A DNA stretch of 64,000 nt, from NCBI GenBank assembly GCA_021325255.1, contig JAJPHP010000070.1, forward strand, positions 1 through 64,000. Direction: 5' to 3'. A program made the translations under genes and the position numbers. Numbering within the stretch: position 1 is the stretch's first letter; each line of letters starts with the position of its first letter. Source of the stretch: Nitrososphaerota archaeon. GTDB lineage: Archaea; Thermoproteota; Nitrososphaeria; Nitrososphaerales; CADDZS01. Under the pieces are notes generated by a model. That model ran no database searches and was not told the origin of the DNA. It saw only the letters and a list, made by a program, of their open reading frames with translations. Positions 27,966 to 35,204 of this stretch are shown here, piece by piece.

Positions 27966-29383
27966 ATTACTATTTGCCTTCCTCCCTGGTCATTATTCGT
28001 CATCATTATCACGATTGGAGGGGGCTTTCCCGTTGCGGCGTACACCGCAAGAGCTAGGGCATAGGCTAAATCGTCGTGTGTCCCGCGCGGGTGTCCGAAG
28101 ACGTAGCCGCCCGATCTTGTCCTCTCCGCCTGTATGCAGTTCAGGTTGGCAAGAAGTTCGAGGTCGTTTGGAAGCTCGATTAGTTTTTGCTCGAGCTTCA
28201 TTCTAAGGTGCGAAAGGACAGTTTCCTTGTTCCGCAAAGTCATAGGGAGGCCCTCGGCTGGCAGCTTCAAACTCTTGCAGTGCTCAACGATTGGCTTGCC
28301 AATCCCCTGAGTATCCACGAGCATGCGCTGCATCTTCCACTTCTCTGAGTTGTGGAGGTCCGAGATCTGCACGGTGAACCTGGTGTAGAGGTTCTCGTCC
28401 TGCTCTTCCTCCTGTTCCACTTTCTTTTCCTTCCTCAGGTACTTTCTGTACAGTAAACAACGAATTGGGGCTCTTTCTCTCGGCGTTCCTTTTGGAACAG
28501 ACACCTCGACGAAGGCTGCGGGATCGATGCTTCCTCCAGGGTCGTATCCACCGTAGAGGAGACCTGACGGAGCTTCCGTGCCACCGAATGCTGCGCAAAA
28601 TGCGCAGAATGATCCATCCGCTGGGCACACGTGAACGCACGACCTCAGCAGTGCCATGGGGAAGTAGGCCTTTTCATCCTCGACAAATTCGGCGAGGTAC
28701 TCTCGTCGGAAGCGTTCCTCCCCGACGAGCTCCTTCTGTTCTTCGAGGAACTCCGGCTTGATCAGCGGGTTGCAGCTCGAAGGAAGCTGATACCTAGACC
28801 AGAAACCCGAATTGAATACTTTGAAGAAGATGTGGTCCCTGTCGTAGGGCGTTGATAGCAAGATTGCTGTTCCTGATGTTGTGGCGAGCATCGGAAGGAC
28901 AACTTCCGTTATGACCTGCTCCGGGACGAATGCTGTTTCGTCTATGATTATTTGATGCGCGGTGAAACCTCGAAGCGTCGATCCCGTCCTTCCGCAGGGC
29001 AGTGCGATGATCCACGAGCCGTTCGTGAACTTCATCCTCGTTCGCGATTGGTACACCACAGCCCTTTTCACCAGTTTGGAACTATCTGTCAGCTCGATGA
29101 TCTTGTCAAACATCAGCATCGATTGCCTGAGCGTGGAGGAAACGATTAGCGTGGTGGTCTTGTCGTGGGTGACTGCGAACCACAGCGCACGCGCTGAGGC
29201 CATGAAGGACTTGCCGATCTGACGACCTGCGCAGACTACGATTCTTGACGAGTTGTCTCTCAGAAATTTCGTCTGGTAACTGAAAGGCTCTACTCCGATG
29301 AGGTATGAGGTGAAGGCAACGGGATCCTTCATTAGTTTCTCAAGGACATCGGGGTTCTCGTCCAACAGTCGTTTGAAACTCAT
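27962..29383 (-). CDS. terL: Terminase large subunit
   Basis: This is a protein of about 473 residues that packages viral DNA. The N-terminal ATPase has Walker A CAGRQIGKSF (Lys at 58) and Walker B HQIIIDETAFV; the coupling motif is LLSTPYD. The C-terminal RNase H-like nuclease has YGGYDPGGSIDPAAF (first Asp), MLVDTQGIGKPI, and GTHDDLAYALALAVYA with the last acidic pair. The frame is open to 29491, but those codons overlap the upstream membrane-protein gene, whose stop is at 29394, so ATG at 29383 is chosen, 10 bp after it. A Cys-rich insertion (CVHVCPADGSFCAFCAAF) lies between the two domains and may bind zinc. The 3' end overlaps the ATPase/GNAT gene. Confidence 0.93.
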   Translation of the reverse strand: MSFKRLLDENPDVLEKLMKDPVAFTSYLIGVEPFSYQTKFLRDNSSRIVVCAGRQIGKSFMASARALWFAVTHDKTTTLIVSSTLRQSMLMFDKIIELTDSSKLVKRAVVYQSRTRMKFTNGSWIIALPCGRTGSTLRGFTAHQIIIDETAFVPEQVITEVVLPMLATTSGTAILLSTPYDRDHIFFKVFNSGFWSRYQLPSSCNPLIKPEFLEEQKELVGEERFRREYLAEFVEDEKAYFPMALLRSCVHVCPADGSFCAFCAAFGGTEAPSGLLYGGYDPGGSIDPAAFVEVSVPKGTPRERAPIRCLLYRKYLRKEKKVEQEEEQDENLYTRFTVQISDLHNSEKWKMQRMLVDTQGIGKPIVEHCKSLKLPAEGLPMTLRNKETVLSHLRMKLEQKLIELPNDLELLANLNCIQAERTRSGGYVFGHPRGTHDDLAYALALAVYAATGKPPPIVIMMTNNDQGGRQIVI

Positions 29384-29393
29384 CTTCAAGAAA

Positions 29394-29657
29394 TCACCAT
29401 ACCTCCCTGTCGTTTGACCGGGAGTGAAAGTAGTAAGTAACCGCCGACCCTGTAAGAGGGCCGAGCGCCGTAATCGCGGAGCAGCTTCCACCCGTTAGGG
29501 CAAGGTAGACGAACGAGAGCACGAGAACCAGCGCGAGCAGCCCGCGATAGTCTGCCTTTGTGAGGCTCTGACCCTTGATTGCGATGAGGCTCCTTTTCTT
29601 CATCTCGCCCGATCCTTTAGTTTCGGGTTCGCTTTGACTAGTTACTGCGTTCGACAT
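29394..29657 (-). CDS. Small membrane protein next to terminase
   Basis: This is an 87-residue protein with a polar, charged N-terminus (residues 1-38) and two closely spaced hydrophobic helices (LLALVLVLSFVYLAL and a Gly/Ala-rich second segment). It ends DREVW. It sits between a hypothetical gene and terminase with short gaps. The size and topology would fit a holin-like protein or another small viral membrane protein, but no lysis gene is beside it. Function unknown. Confidence 0.65.
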   Translation of the reverse strand: MSNAVTSQSEPETKGSGEMKKRSLIAIKGQSLTKADYRGLLALVLVLSFVYLALTGGSCSAITALGPLTGSAVTYYFHSRSNDREVW

Positions 29658-29693
29658 CTCTTTCTTTGCATCCCTCTCCGCTCGAAGTTCTCC

Positions 29694-30104
29694 CTATCTT
29701 TGTAGGAAGATTCGCTTCACGATTCCGTCCCTGTATCTTATCTCAAGACTCTTCCCCGACATCAGCCCGAGTGATTTCTGGGCGAGCAAAGGAACCTTGT
29801 TGAATACCTGAACGTCTTTGACTAACACAAGCGGAATTGATTGGAGAGTGGCCTTTCTTTCATCCGTCATGTCCTTCACGAGGAGAATGTGCGGTTCGTT
29901 GAATGTGTTCCCCTCCTGTATCCACAGGAACTTGCCCTCGCTCCTCACGGTCGTTTCCACCGCATGGTTCACGATTTTCACGCCGTCCTCCGGAATGAAC
30001 ACGTTAGCGCAAACCGAAGCATCAGACCAGATCAGGCTTATCTGGTCGAACTGTTTCAGTTTACGGATCTTTTCCTTGACGCGGTCAGGCAACATTTTCA
30101 TCAC
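29694..30104 (-). CDS. Hypothetical protein of the terminase operon
   Basis: This is a 136-residue protein, predicted mixed alpha/beta, beginning MMKMLPDRVKEKIRKLK and ending YRDGIVKRIFLQR. No motif is recognised. Its start overlaps the end of the upstream gene by 20 bp, and it is followed by the small membrane protein, all in the terminase transcript. The alternative starts at the second and third Met differ by only a few residues. Confidence 0.65.
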   Translation of the reverse strand: MMKMLPDRVKEKIRKLKQFDQISLIWSDASVCANVFIPEDGVKIVNHAVETTVRSEGKFLWIQEGNTFNEPHILLVKDMTDERKATLQSIPLVLVKDVQVFNKVPLLAQKSLGLMSGKSLEIRYRDGIVKRIFLQR

Positions 30105-30498
30105 TCGCTGATTCCGGAGTACTTACACTAGGACCCACGACCGAATTTTGGGGGTCTTCCTCAATTACGAATTCGATGAATTCCTTGAACTCCTGGAGCG
30201 TCTTCTTGTCGCTCGTTCCCAGGTTCTCTCTAGACCTTACTTTGTTGAAGAGTGCGGTGATTTCTTTGATGTCGTCGTCATCCGTATCTCCCAGCAACCT
30301 CCCTGGGGCATAGTGCTGAACCTTTATGATGTCAAGGTAGGACTTTACTATCTTGTGGTAGGCGTCAAGCGTCTTCCGGTACTCATCGCTTTTATCGTCC
30401 TCTATCTGCAGCCTTGCGTCGAGGCCGAGGATCTTCTTCCACAGCTTTTCTTTTAGGTCATTCAGATTTTCCTTCTTTTCGTTCTTGTTGTCGCTCAT
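30085..30498 (-). CDS. Hypothetical protein, candidate terminase small subunit
   Basis: This is a 137-residue, strongly charged, all-helical protein. It has a Lys/Glu-rich N-terminus (NEKKENLNDLKEKLWKKIL) and a long helical middle with DEYRKTLDAYHKIVKSYLDII. An acidic DTDDDDIKE turn and a disordered acidic tail follow. It is the first gene after the promoter at 30529-30538 and is upstream of the terminase large subunit, the usual place of TerS. No DNA-binding motif is visible, so the TerS call is by position only. Confidence 0.5.
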   Translation of the reverse strand: MSDNKNEKKENLNDLKEKLWKKILGLDARLQIEDDKSDEYRKTLDAYHKIVKSYLDIIKVQHYAPGRLLGDTDDDDIKEITALFNKVRSRENLGTSDKKTLQEFKEFIEFVIEEDPQNSVVGPSVSTPESASDENVA

Positions 30499-30528
30499 AT
30501 CAAAAATTTCAACCCTTTCGGTTTCCCG

Positions 30529-30538
30529 CTATATATAG
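30529..30538 (-). promoter_or_regulatory. TATA box of the terminase operon
   Basis: CTATATATAG lies 31-40 bp upstream of the ATG at 30498, so transcription would start roughly 9 nt before that ATG, leaving an almost leaderless mRNA. It immediately follows the terminator-like hairpin at 30554-30575 on the same strand, marking a transcript boundary. Confidence 0.65.
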
Positions 30539-30553
30539 TGAAAAAGCGCCGGT

Positions 30554-30575
30554 GTACCCCCCTCTAGGGGGGTAC
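30554..30575 (-). terminator. GC-rich hairpin with downstream T tract between nuclease and terminase operons
   Basis: GTACCCCCC and GGGGGGTAC form a perfect 9-bp stem around a 4-nt loop. On the minus strand it is followed after about 8 nt by TTTTT. The stem overlaps the last codons of the nuclease gene. Archaea usually terminate at T tracts, so a hairpin plus T tract is a plausible stop for the long tail transcript. A second perfect palindrome, CTCGACAATTGTCGAG (30587-30602), lies just upstream inside the nuclease gene. Confidence 0.55.
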
Positions 30576-31343
30576 CCCCTCGCTTTCTCGACAATTGTCG
30601 AGTTTCTTGTTGGAAGCGCCTAATTGCCCAAGTTGGCCAACATGGCTTTGTAACTCAATGATATCACATTCAGCTGAATATTGGCAATCTCGACATACCC
30701 ATCTGCCCTCACCTCTTTCAATTGGGGCAAGTGCAGGGTCCTTCTTGACTAGGGCGTTGTGGAGCAGATCCCTGCGCTTCCTGAACTCTCGGAGCCAGGT
30801 CGTGCGTTGGATTTCGGTAGAAAATTCGACTAAGAATGCTGGAAATATCCCGTCCTCGCGCCGAGCCATGATGCGCTGGAGCTGAAGGATTCCAATGTTG
30901 GAGTTGACAGCCAGCATGTAGTATGCAAGCTGCCTGATCCAGTGGTCAGAAATTACGGAATTTGAGCGTGTTGTCTTGAACTCGATCGGAATGCTGTGAT
31001 AAATGTCGATGCTGTAGGAGACGTCCTCGAAGATTCCTTTCTTCTCGTTGATTATGTGGGCAGGATCGTTCTGCGAGTACAGTCTTTGGAGAGCTTCGTG
31101 CCTCCTTGCTCCATCGAGGAAGTAGCCGAGCTGTTTCAACGTGAAGGGGACAGGTCTCAGCTTTCGAAATGCCGCTTGGCGGAGACAGAGCACTAAATCG
31201 GAGACGTGTATTCCTGACCTCAGGACACCGAATTCTTGCCCTAGGTTCTGCAGCACTCTCTGCTCGATTTGCCTATCCTCTCGAATTGCAATGTTGTATT
31301 TCTCGGAGAGACGAGGTATCTGTGAGCTTGCCCGGTCAGTCAC
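30564..31343 (-). CDS. Cas4-like PD-(D/E)xK nuclease with probable Fe-S cluster
   Basis: This is a 259-residue RecB/Cas4-fold nuclease. The first Cys is at 53 in VSDLVLCLRQAAF, the metal His at 82 (ARRHEAL), Asp at 113 (SIDIYHSIPIEFKTT), and Glu 121 and Lys 123 are in the same strand. A QLAYYML motif lies at 138-144. The C-terminal Cys triad C217-x2-C220-x5-C226 completes four Cys, as in Cas4, where they hold a 4Fe-4S cluster. Cas4 proteins are 5'-3' exonucleases. In tailed viruses such nucleases serve recombination or genome processing. It is not beside CRISPR or cas genes. GTG at 31343 follows a TATA box by about 40 bp. Confidence 0.85.
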   Translation of the reverse strand: MTDRASSQIPRLSEKYNIAIREDRQIEQRVLQNLGQEFGVLRSGIHVSDLVLCLRQAAFRKLRPVPFTLKQLGYFLDGARRHEALQRLYSQNDPAHIINEKKGIFEDVSYSIDIYHSIPIEFKTTRSNSVISDHWIRQLAYYMLAVNSNIGILQLQRIMARREDGIFPAFLVEFSTEIQRTTWLREFRKRRDLLHNALVKKDPALAPIERGEGRWVCRDCQYSAECDIIELQSHVGQLGQLGASNKKLDNCRESEGVPP

Positions 31344-31378
31344 ACTTTAGTGCACATGAGTCAATAGAGTTAATTCGG

Positions 31379-31387
31379 ATTATAAGT
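31379..31387 (-). promoter_or_regulatory. TATA box for the nuclease gene
   Basis: On the minus strand the element reads ACTTATAAT and lies about 36-44 bp upstream of the GTG at 31343, so the transcript would begin about 10 nt ahead of the start codon. The octamer operators at 31397-31430 abut it on the upstream side. Confidence 0.55.
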
Positions 31388-31396
31388 TGCTCCAAA

Positions 31397-31430
31397 GTTG
31401 ATCATGTGATCAACTGATCAACCGATCAAC
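31397..31430. promoter_or_regulatory. Operator array: one inverted and three tandem TGATCAAC octamers
   Basis: GTTGATCA at 31397-31404 is followed, after 2 nt, by TGATCAAC at 31407-31414, TGATCAAC at 31415-31422 and CGATCAAC at 31423-31430. Tandem octamers with one inverted partner are typical of ribbon-helix-helix repressors, and such a protein is encoded 5 bp away. The array sits directly upstream of the TATA box of the nuclease gene. Confidence 0.7.
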
Positions 31431-31434
31431 TTTC

Positions 31435-31635
31435 TTACTTGGTTTCTTGCTCTGAGACTAGATCGGCCACTACTTCGGCAAATCTATCCTTGTCTTCCAT
31501 GACAATCCGCAAAAGGCGGGTGACGAGATTTTGCAAGCTCAGACCGTTTTGGAAGCAGATTAACCTGAGCTCTTGGTGCATTGTGGAATTGATGCGCACG
31601 TATTTGTCTCGTGTTTCTCTTCTCTGGGTCGCCAT
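31435..31635 (-). CDS. Ribbon-helix-helix DNA-binding protein
   Basis: This is a 66-residue protein with the RHH pattern: a basic strand (DKYVRINSTMHQELRLICF) followed by a helix-turn-helix GLSLQNLVTRLLRIVMEDKDRF and an acidic tail. RHH proteins bind as dimers, inserting the beta ribbon into the major groove. The frame opens at 31644, but ATG at 31635 is preferred. The adjacent TGATCAAC array is a natural target, so it may repress the nuclease gene (inference). Confidence 0.8.
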   Translation of the reverse strand: MATQRRETRDKYVRINSTMHQELRLICFQNGLSLQNLVTRLLRIVMEDKDRFAEVVADLVSEQETK

Positions 31636-31671
31636 GTGGATCAAGACTGCAAATAAAACAATCAGTGAACG

Positions 31672-33654
31672 TCAATTACCGGCATACGTCGTGTCTTCGT
31701 TGCTATAATAGACCTGGATCTTTAGGCGTACCTTGTTCAGAGCTTGAAAGCCCGTGAGGTCGTTGGATGGATAGTTGCCCGATGCTGAATCGCTCGTGGC
31801 GGGAGGGAGCTTTATTGCATACGCGAGCCTCTCATTGCAACCGTAGGTCTGAGTGTAGGTGAGATTGCCGTTGCCGTTCGGTCCTGAGACAGTGCTACCC
31901 ACCGTTCCAGGTGGCCACGAAAACCACCAACCTGAGTAGAGCTGGTTCGCTGTCTCTCCATCAAGAAACGAGTAGGGCGTGCCTCCTGCTCCGTTTCCGA
32001 ACGCATCGAGGCTAGATTGGTCGTTGTAGGCCGAACCATTCCAGCTCGCGACTTGGATCGCATTCTCTCCCTGACTCTGTGAAACGTTGTCTGGAAGGTG
32101 AAATTCAAGATACGTCCATCTTCCAACGTCCAGGCATATCTCATCAAGCCAAATGTTCGTGGTCGCTGTGGCCCCGATGGTCTCGAATTGAATTGAACCC
32201 ATGTTGTCCAGATTGACAGTGCCTGCTGTGGCGGCGGGATTCCTTAGAGGGACGACGAGCCTGTACCACTGGTTTGCGTTCAACGTGTAATTCCATTGAA
32301 AATCGCTGCCGCCGCCCGGTGGTTCCAAATATACCTGAAAAGTGCCACTCGAATTGCCCCCAAAGTCCGACCTAAACCAGAACAGCAGAAAATCATATGC
32401 CGTTGGGGATGTAAAGTTCCAAGCAGCAATGGGCAGTGCGTAGGTGAACCCGACAGCACCCGCATTCGTGGATCCGCTCAGTTTCAGAGAAGAGTTGCCT
32501 TCTTTGAAAATACTTGTGTCGTTGGAGAAAGTCCCAGAGCCATACCACTGCGTCCACCCGCTCGTGTCCTCGCAGTGATTTACATATCCAATCTCTAGGC
32601 GAATATCGTCAATCCAAACATTGACCGATGTTGGAGGAGAACTTCCCGTTTGCACGTCCGCACCTATGTATCTAATCTTTGTAAGATCCGGGGCTGTGCC
32701 TGACTGACCCGCGTAAGAACCCAGGGCTACTTCTATATTCATCCATGTGTTTGCCGCTTGAAGATTGAACTGCCACCAACGTATATGGCCGTTGATGTCT
32801 CGAATTACGAGTTGATAGTAGCCCAGGGAAGCATGGTCGCACCTGTACCACATTCTCAACCTGTCATAACTTGAGATGTCCATTCCGCTAGAGCCAAAAT
32901 CATATCCTAGTCCATATTCGGTGGACGCTGAAGGGCTGGATTTAGATCCTTTCAGAGAGCCTAACCCTTCCTTGTAATTCGTGTTGTCAATGGAAAGCGA
33001 GTCAAAACTTGCATCAGAGAAGGGAGCATTTGTTGCAATAGGATTTGTCGGGCTCGCCGTTCCGCTTCCAAGAGAATCGCACGAAGATTCCTGCACGCTC
33101 GTTGCGTCGGTGAAGGCATTCTGATTGTCCACGATAAACTCCCAGGAGAAGAACTTGTTTGTGTTGTCTATCGTAAAGTTGCAGTGGTTCATCAGTGGAT
33201 TGATCGCGTACTCTCTACCTACATTGTTCAGATCTCGATAGTATATGCCCGTGTCCTTCCAAGGGTTGCCATGCGTAGTACCCCAAGGAGGCAGAATATT
33301 CGCATCTATGACAAACTTGGCAGTGAGAAAACCATGTGTTGCGTCCAATGTCGGCCCTTGAAGCTTGATAATTCTTACAAAGTCCAGCCTTCCCTGATAT
33401 GCATCCGAAGCGTCTATCCAGCAGACTCTCTTTGACCTGACAATGGCTTTGAGCTGTTGCATGAGAGTTGCGAGGTTTGAGGCTGACGTTCCCACAAGCG
33501 TTCCTTCAACGTGTAATGTCGCAGGGTTGGGATAATTCAGGTCATAGAGCATGATCTGAATGTACTGAGGGATATGCTTTTGCACAATCGCCCTCTGCAT
33601 CTGCTTGTCGAATTTCTGTATTGCGAGACCATTTGATAGAGTTCCGATTCTCAT
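31672..33654 (-). CDS. Tail-tip / receptor-binding protein, Dit-like N-terminus with two lectin-like modules
   Basis: This is a 660-residue protein. The N-terminal about 140 residues form a Dit-like domain shared with the next gene (MRIGTLSN start, QGPTLDA and LPPWGT-x3-NPWK signature). Two beta-sandwich carbohydrate-binding-like modules follow: about residues 205-350 (DISSYDRLRMWYRCDHASLG, VNVWIDDIRLEIG) and about 355-505 (SPTAYDFLLFWFRSDFGGNSSGTF, TNIWLDEICLDVG). A C-terminal tail domain ends in NKVRLKIQVYYSNEDTTY. Such modules usually recognise cell-surface sugars. A GGTGA element 11 nt ahead of ATG at 33654 supports the start. The neighbouring gene is a shorter paralogue. Confidence 0.75.
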   Translation of the reverse strand: MRIGTLSNGLAIQKFDKQMQRAIVQKHIPQYIQIMLYDLNYPNPATLHVEGTLVGTSASNLATLMQQLKAIVRSKRVCWIDASDAYQGRLDFVRIIKLQGPTLDATHGFLTAKFVIDANILPPWGTTHGNPWKDTGIYYRDLNNVGREYAINPLMNHCNFTIDNTNKFFSWEFIVDNQNAFTDATSVQESSCDSLGSGTASPTNPIATNAPFSDASFDSLSIDNTNYKEGLGSLKGSKSSPSASTEYGLGYDFGSSGMDISSYDRLRMWYRCDHASLGYYQLVIRDINGHIRWWQFNLQAANTWMNIEVALGSYAGQSGTAPDLTKIRYIGADVQTGSSPPTSVNVWIDDIRLEIGYVNHCEDTSGWTQWYGSGTFSNDTSIFKEGNSSLKLSGSTNAGAVGFTYALPIAAWNFTSPTAYDFLLFWFRSDFGGNSSGTFQVYLEPPGGGSDFQWNYTLNANQWYRLVVPLRNPAATAGTVNLDNMGSIQFETIGATATTNIWLDEICLDVGRWTYLEFHLPDNVSQSQGENAIQVASWNGSAYNDQSSLDAFGNGAGGTPYSFLDGETANQLYSGWWFSWPPGTVGSTVSGPNGNGNLTYTQTYGCNERLAYAIKLPPATSDSASGNYPSNDLTGFQALNKVRLKIQVYYSNEDTTYAGN

Positions 33655-33678
33655 TTTGAAATTTTCACCTGAACTAAA

Positions 33679-35181
33679 TTAGAGGGCATTGAAGGCGTTG
33701 TAGGTTGTGTCTTCGTTTGTGTAGTTGATCTGGACTTTGATTCGCATCTTGTTAATCGCCTGAAAGCCCGACAAATCATCAGAAGGATAATTTCCTGAAA
33801 CTGAATCCGATGTGGCGGGAGACATTTTGAACGAAAGTGCGAGCCTGTTGTTCGGCCCATAGGTCGAAGTATATGTCAGGCGAATGTTCTCATATCCAAA
33901 AACTGCTGCTGGGCTCACGGTCGTGCCTATTTGCCCGGGGGGCCACATAGTAGCCGTGTAAACTCCATAAACATTGTAGTCCCCGCTTCCATCGAGAAAG
34001 TATTCCTGACTGTCACCTCCCCCCTGAATGTTTCCATACACATTGATTGACATAACCGGCGTGTACGATCCACTGTGCCAGTTGTACACGTTAATGGCGG
34101 TGCCCGCACCTTCTTGCAGAACATTATCTGGAATCATGCATTCAATCTGTGCCCACATTCCGACATCTGCCGCAATCTCGTCAACCCAAAGATGAGTGCT
34201 CGCAGAGGTCTTGCCAGTGCTTTGAACCAAGAGTTCTGCAATTGATGCGAGGCTTGGCGATCCTGTCGTGCCGTTAGGCGCTCTGAGTGGAATGACTAGG
34301 CGATACCAAATATTTGCGGTCAGGTTGGAGTAAGCCCACTGATAATATGCCGTCAGTCCAGAGTTTCCAATTTGAATTGTCATCGTTCCCGTCGAGTTCC
34401 CTCCAAAGTCTGAGCGAACCCAAAGAACCAAAAAATCCTGCACTGGCGAGGAAAGATTGATGGCGGAGGTGGGTGTGTAGGAAACTGACAGCAAGCCGCC
34501 AGCAGTCGATGTTCCTGCTAGTTTCAGAGAACCCGTGCCTTCTTTGTGTATTACTGTATCATTGGAGACCGTGAACCCTGAACCTGAGACGCCAGCAAAG
34601 TGCGTTGTTGCGTCGCAACTATTGATTATGAGCTGATTGCCCGAAAAGGCGTTCTGATTCTCGACTATGAATTCCCAAGAAACAATTTTGTTTGTGCTGT
34701 CAATGCTGTAATTGCAATCCATCTTGGTCGGGTCGAGCATATACTCCTGGCCTGTGCCGTCAATGTCCCTGAGCTTGAATCCTGTTTGCTTCCAGGGATT
34801 GAATAACATAGTCCCCCAAGGAAGAACCGGCCAGAATTCAAAGGTGTACTTTACCGCGTATTGTCCTAATGAGGCATCAACGGTCGGCCCTTGCATCTTT
34901 GCGACCTTGCCAAAGGCACAGAGCGAAGGAAACTGATCCGTCGCGTCAAGCCAAACCAATTGACCTGTTCTGAACAAAGATTCGAGGTATTCCATGTCGG
35001 AGGCCAGATTTGCATTTGACGTATCGTAGAGAATGCCATCGATGACAATTGCCATCTGCGAGGATGCCATGTCAAAGGTGTATGCGGACAATGCACCTGG
35101 CACTGTCATTATGAAGGCGTCTCTTTGGTCTGTCGGATTCCATTTCAGGAGAGTAAGGTTGCTCAGAGTTCCTAGTCTCAT
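33679..35181 (-). CDS. Tail-tip protein, paralogue with one lectin-like module
   Basis: This is a 500-residue protein sharing its Dit-like N-terminus (MRLGTLSN start, QGPTVDA, LPWGT and NPWKQTG) and its C-terminal domain (NKMRIKVQINYTNEDTTY) with the gene at 31672-33654, but carrying only one carbohydrate-binding-like module (about 195-350, with VQDFLVLWVRSDFGGNSTGT and THLWVDEIAADVG). The pair arose by tandem duplication, with loss or gain of a module. A GGTGA element precedes the ATG at 35181. One copy is likely the true distal-tail protein and the other a fibre or receptor-binding component; which is which is not clear. Confidence 0.75.
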   Translation of the reverse strand: MRLGTLSNLTLLKWNPTDQRDAFIMTVPGALSAYTFDMASSQMAIVIDGILYDTSNANLASDMEYLESLFRTGQLVWLDATDQFPSLCAFGKVAKMQGPTVDASLGQYAVKYTFEFWPVLPWGTMLFNPWKQTGFKLRDIDGTGQEYMLDPTKMDCNYSIDSTNKIVSWEFIVENQNAFSGNQLIINSCDATTHFAGVSGSGFTVSNDTVIHKEGTGSLKLAGTSTAGGLLSVSYTPTSAINLSSPVQDFLVLWVRSDFGGNSTGTMTIQIGNSGLTAYYQWAYSNLTANIWYRLVIPLRAPNGTTGSPSLASIAELLVQSTGKTSASTHLWVDEIAADVGMWAQIECMIPDNVLQEGAGTAINVYNWHSGSYTPVMSINVYGNIQGGGDSQEYFLDGSGDYNVYGVYTATMWPPGQIGTTVSPAAVFGYENIRLTYTSTYGPNNRLALSFKMSPATSDSVSGNYPSDDLSGFQAINKMRIKVQINYTNEDTTYNAFNAL

Positions 35182-35204
35182 TTTGAAATTAGTTCACCAT
35201 AATG

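Noticed and set aside
29384..29491. N-terminal extension of the terminase large subunit
   Set aside because: The extension overlaps the small membrane-protein gene and has Arg-rich composition without homology; the family start fits ATG at 29383.
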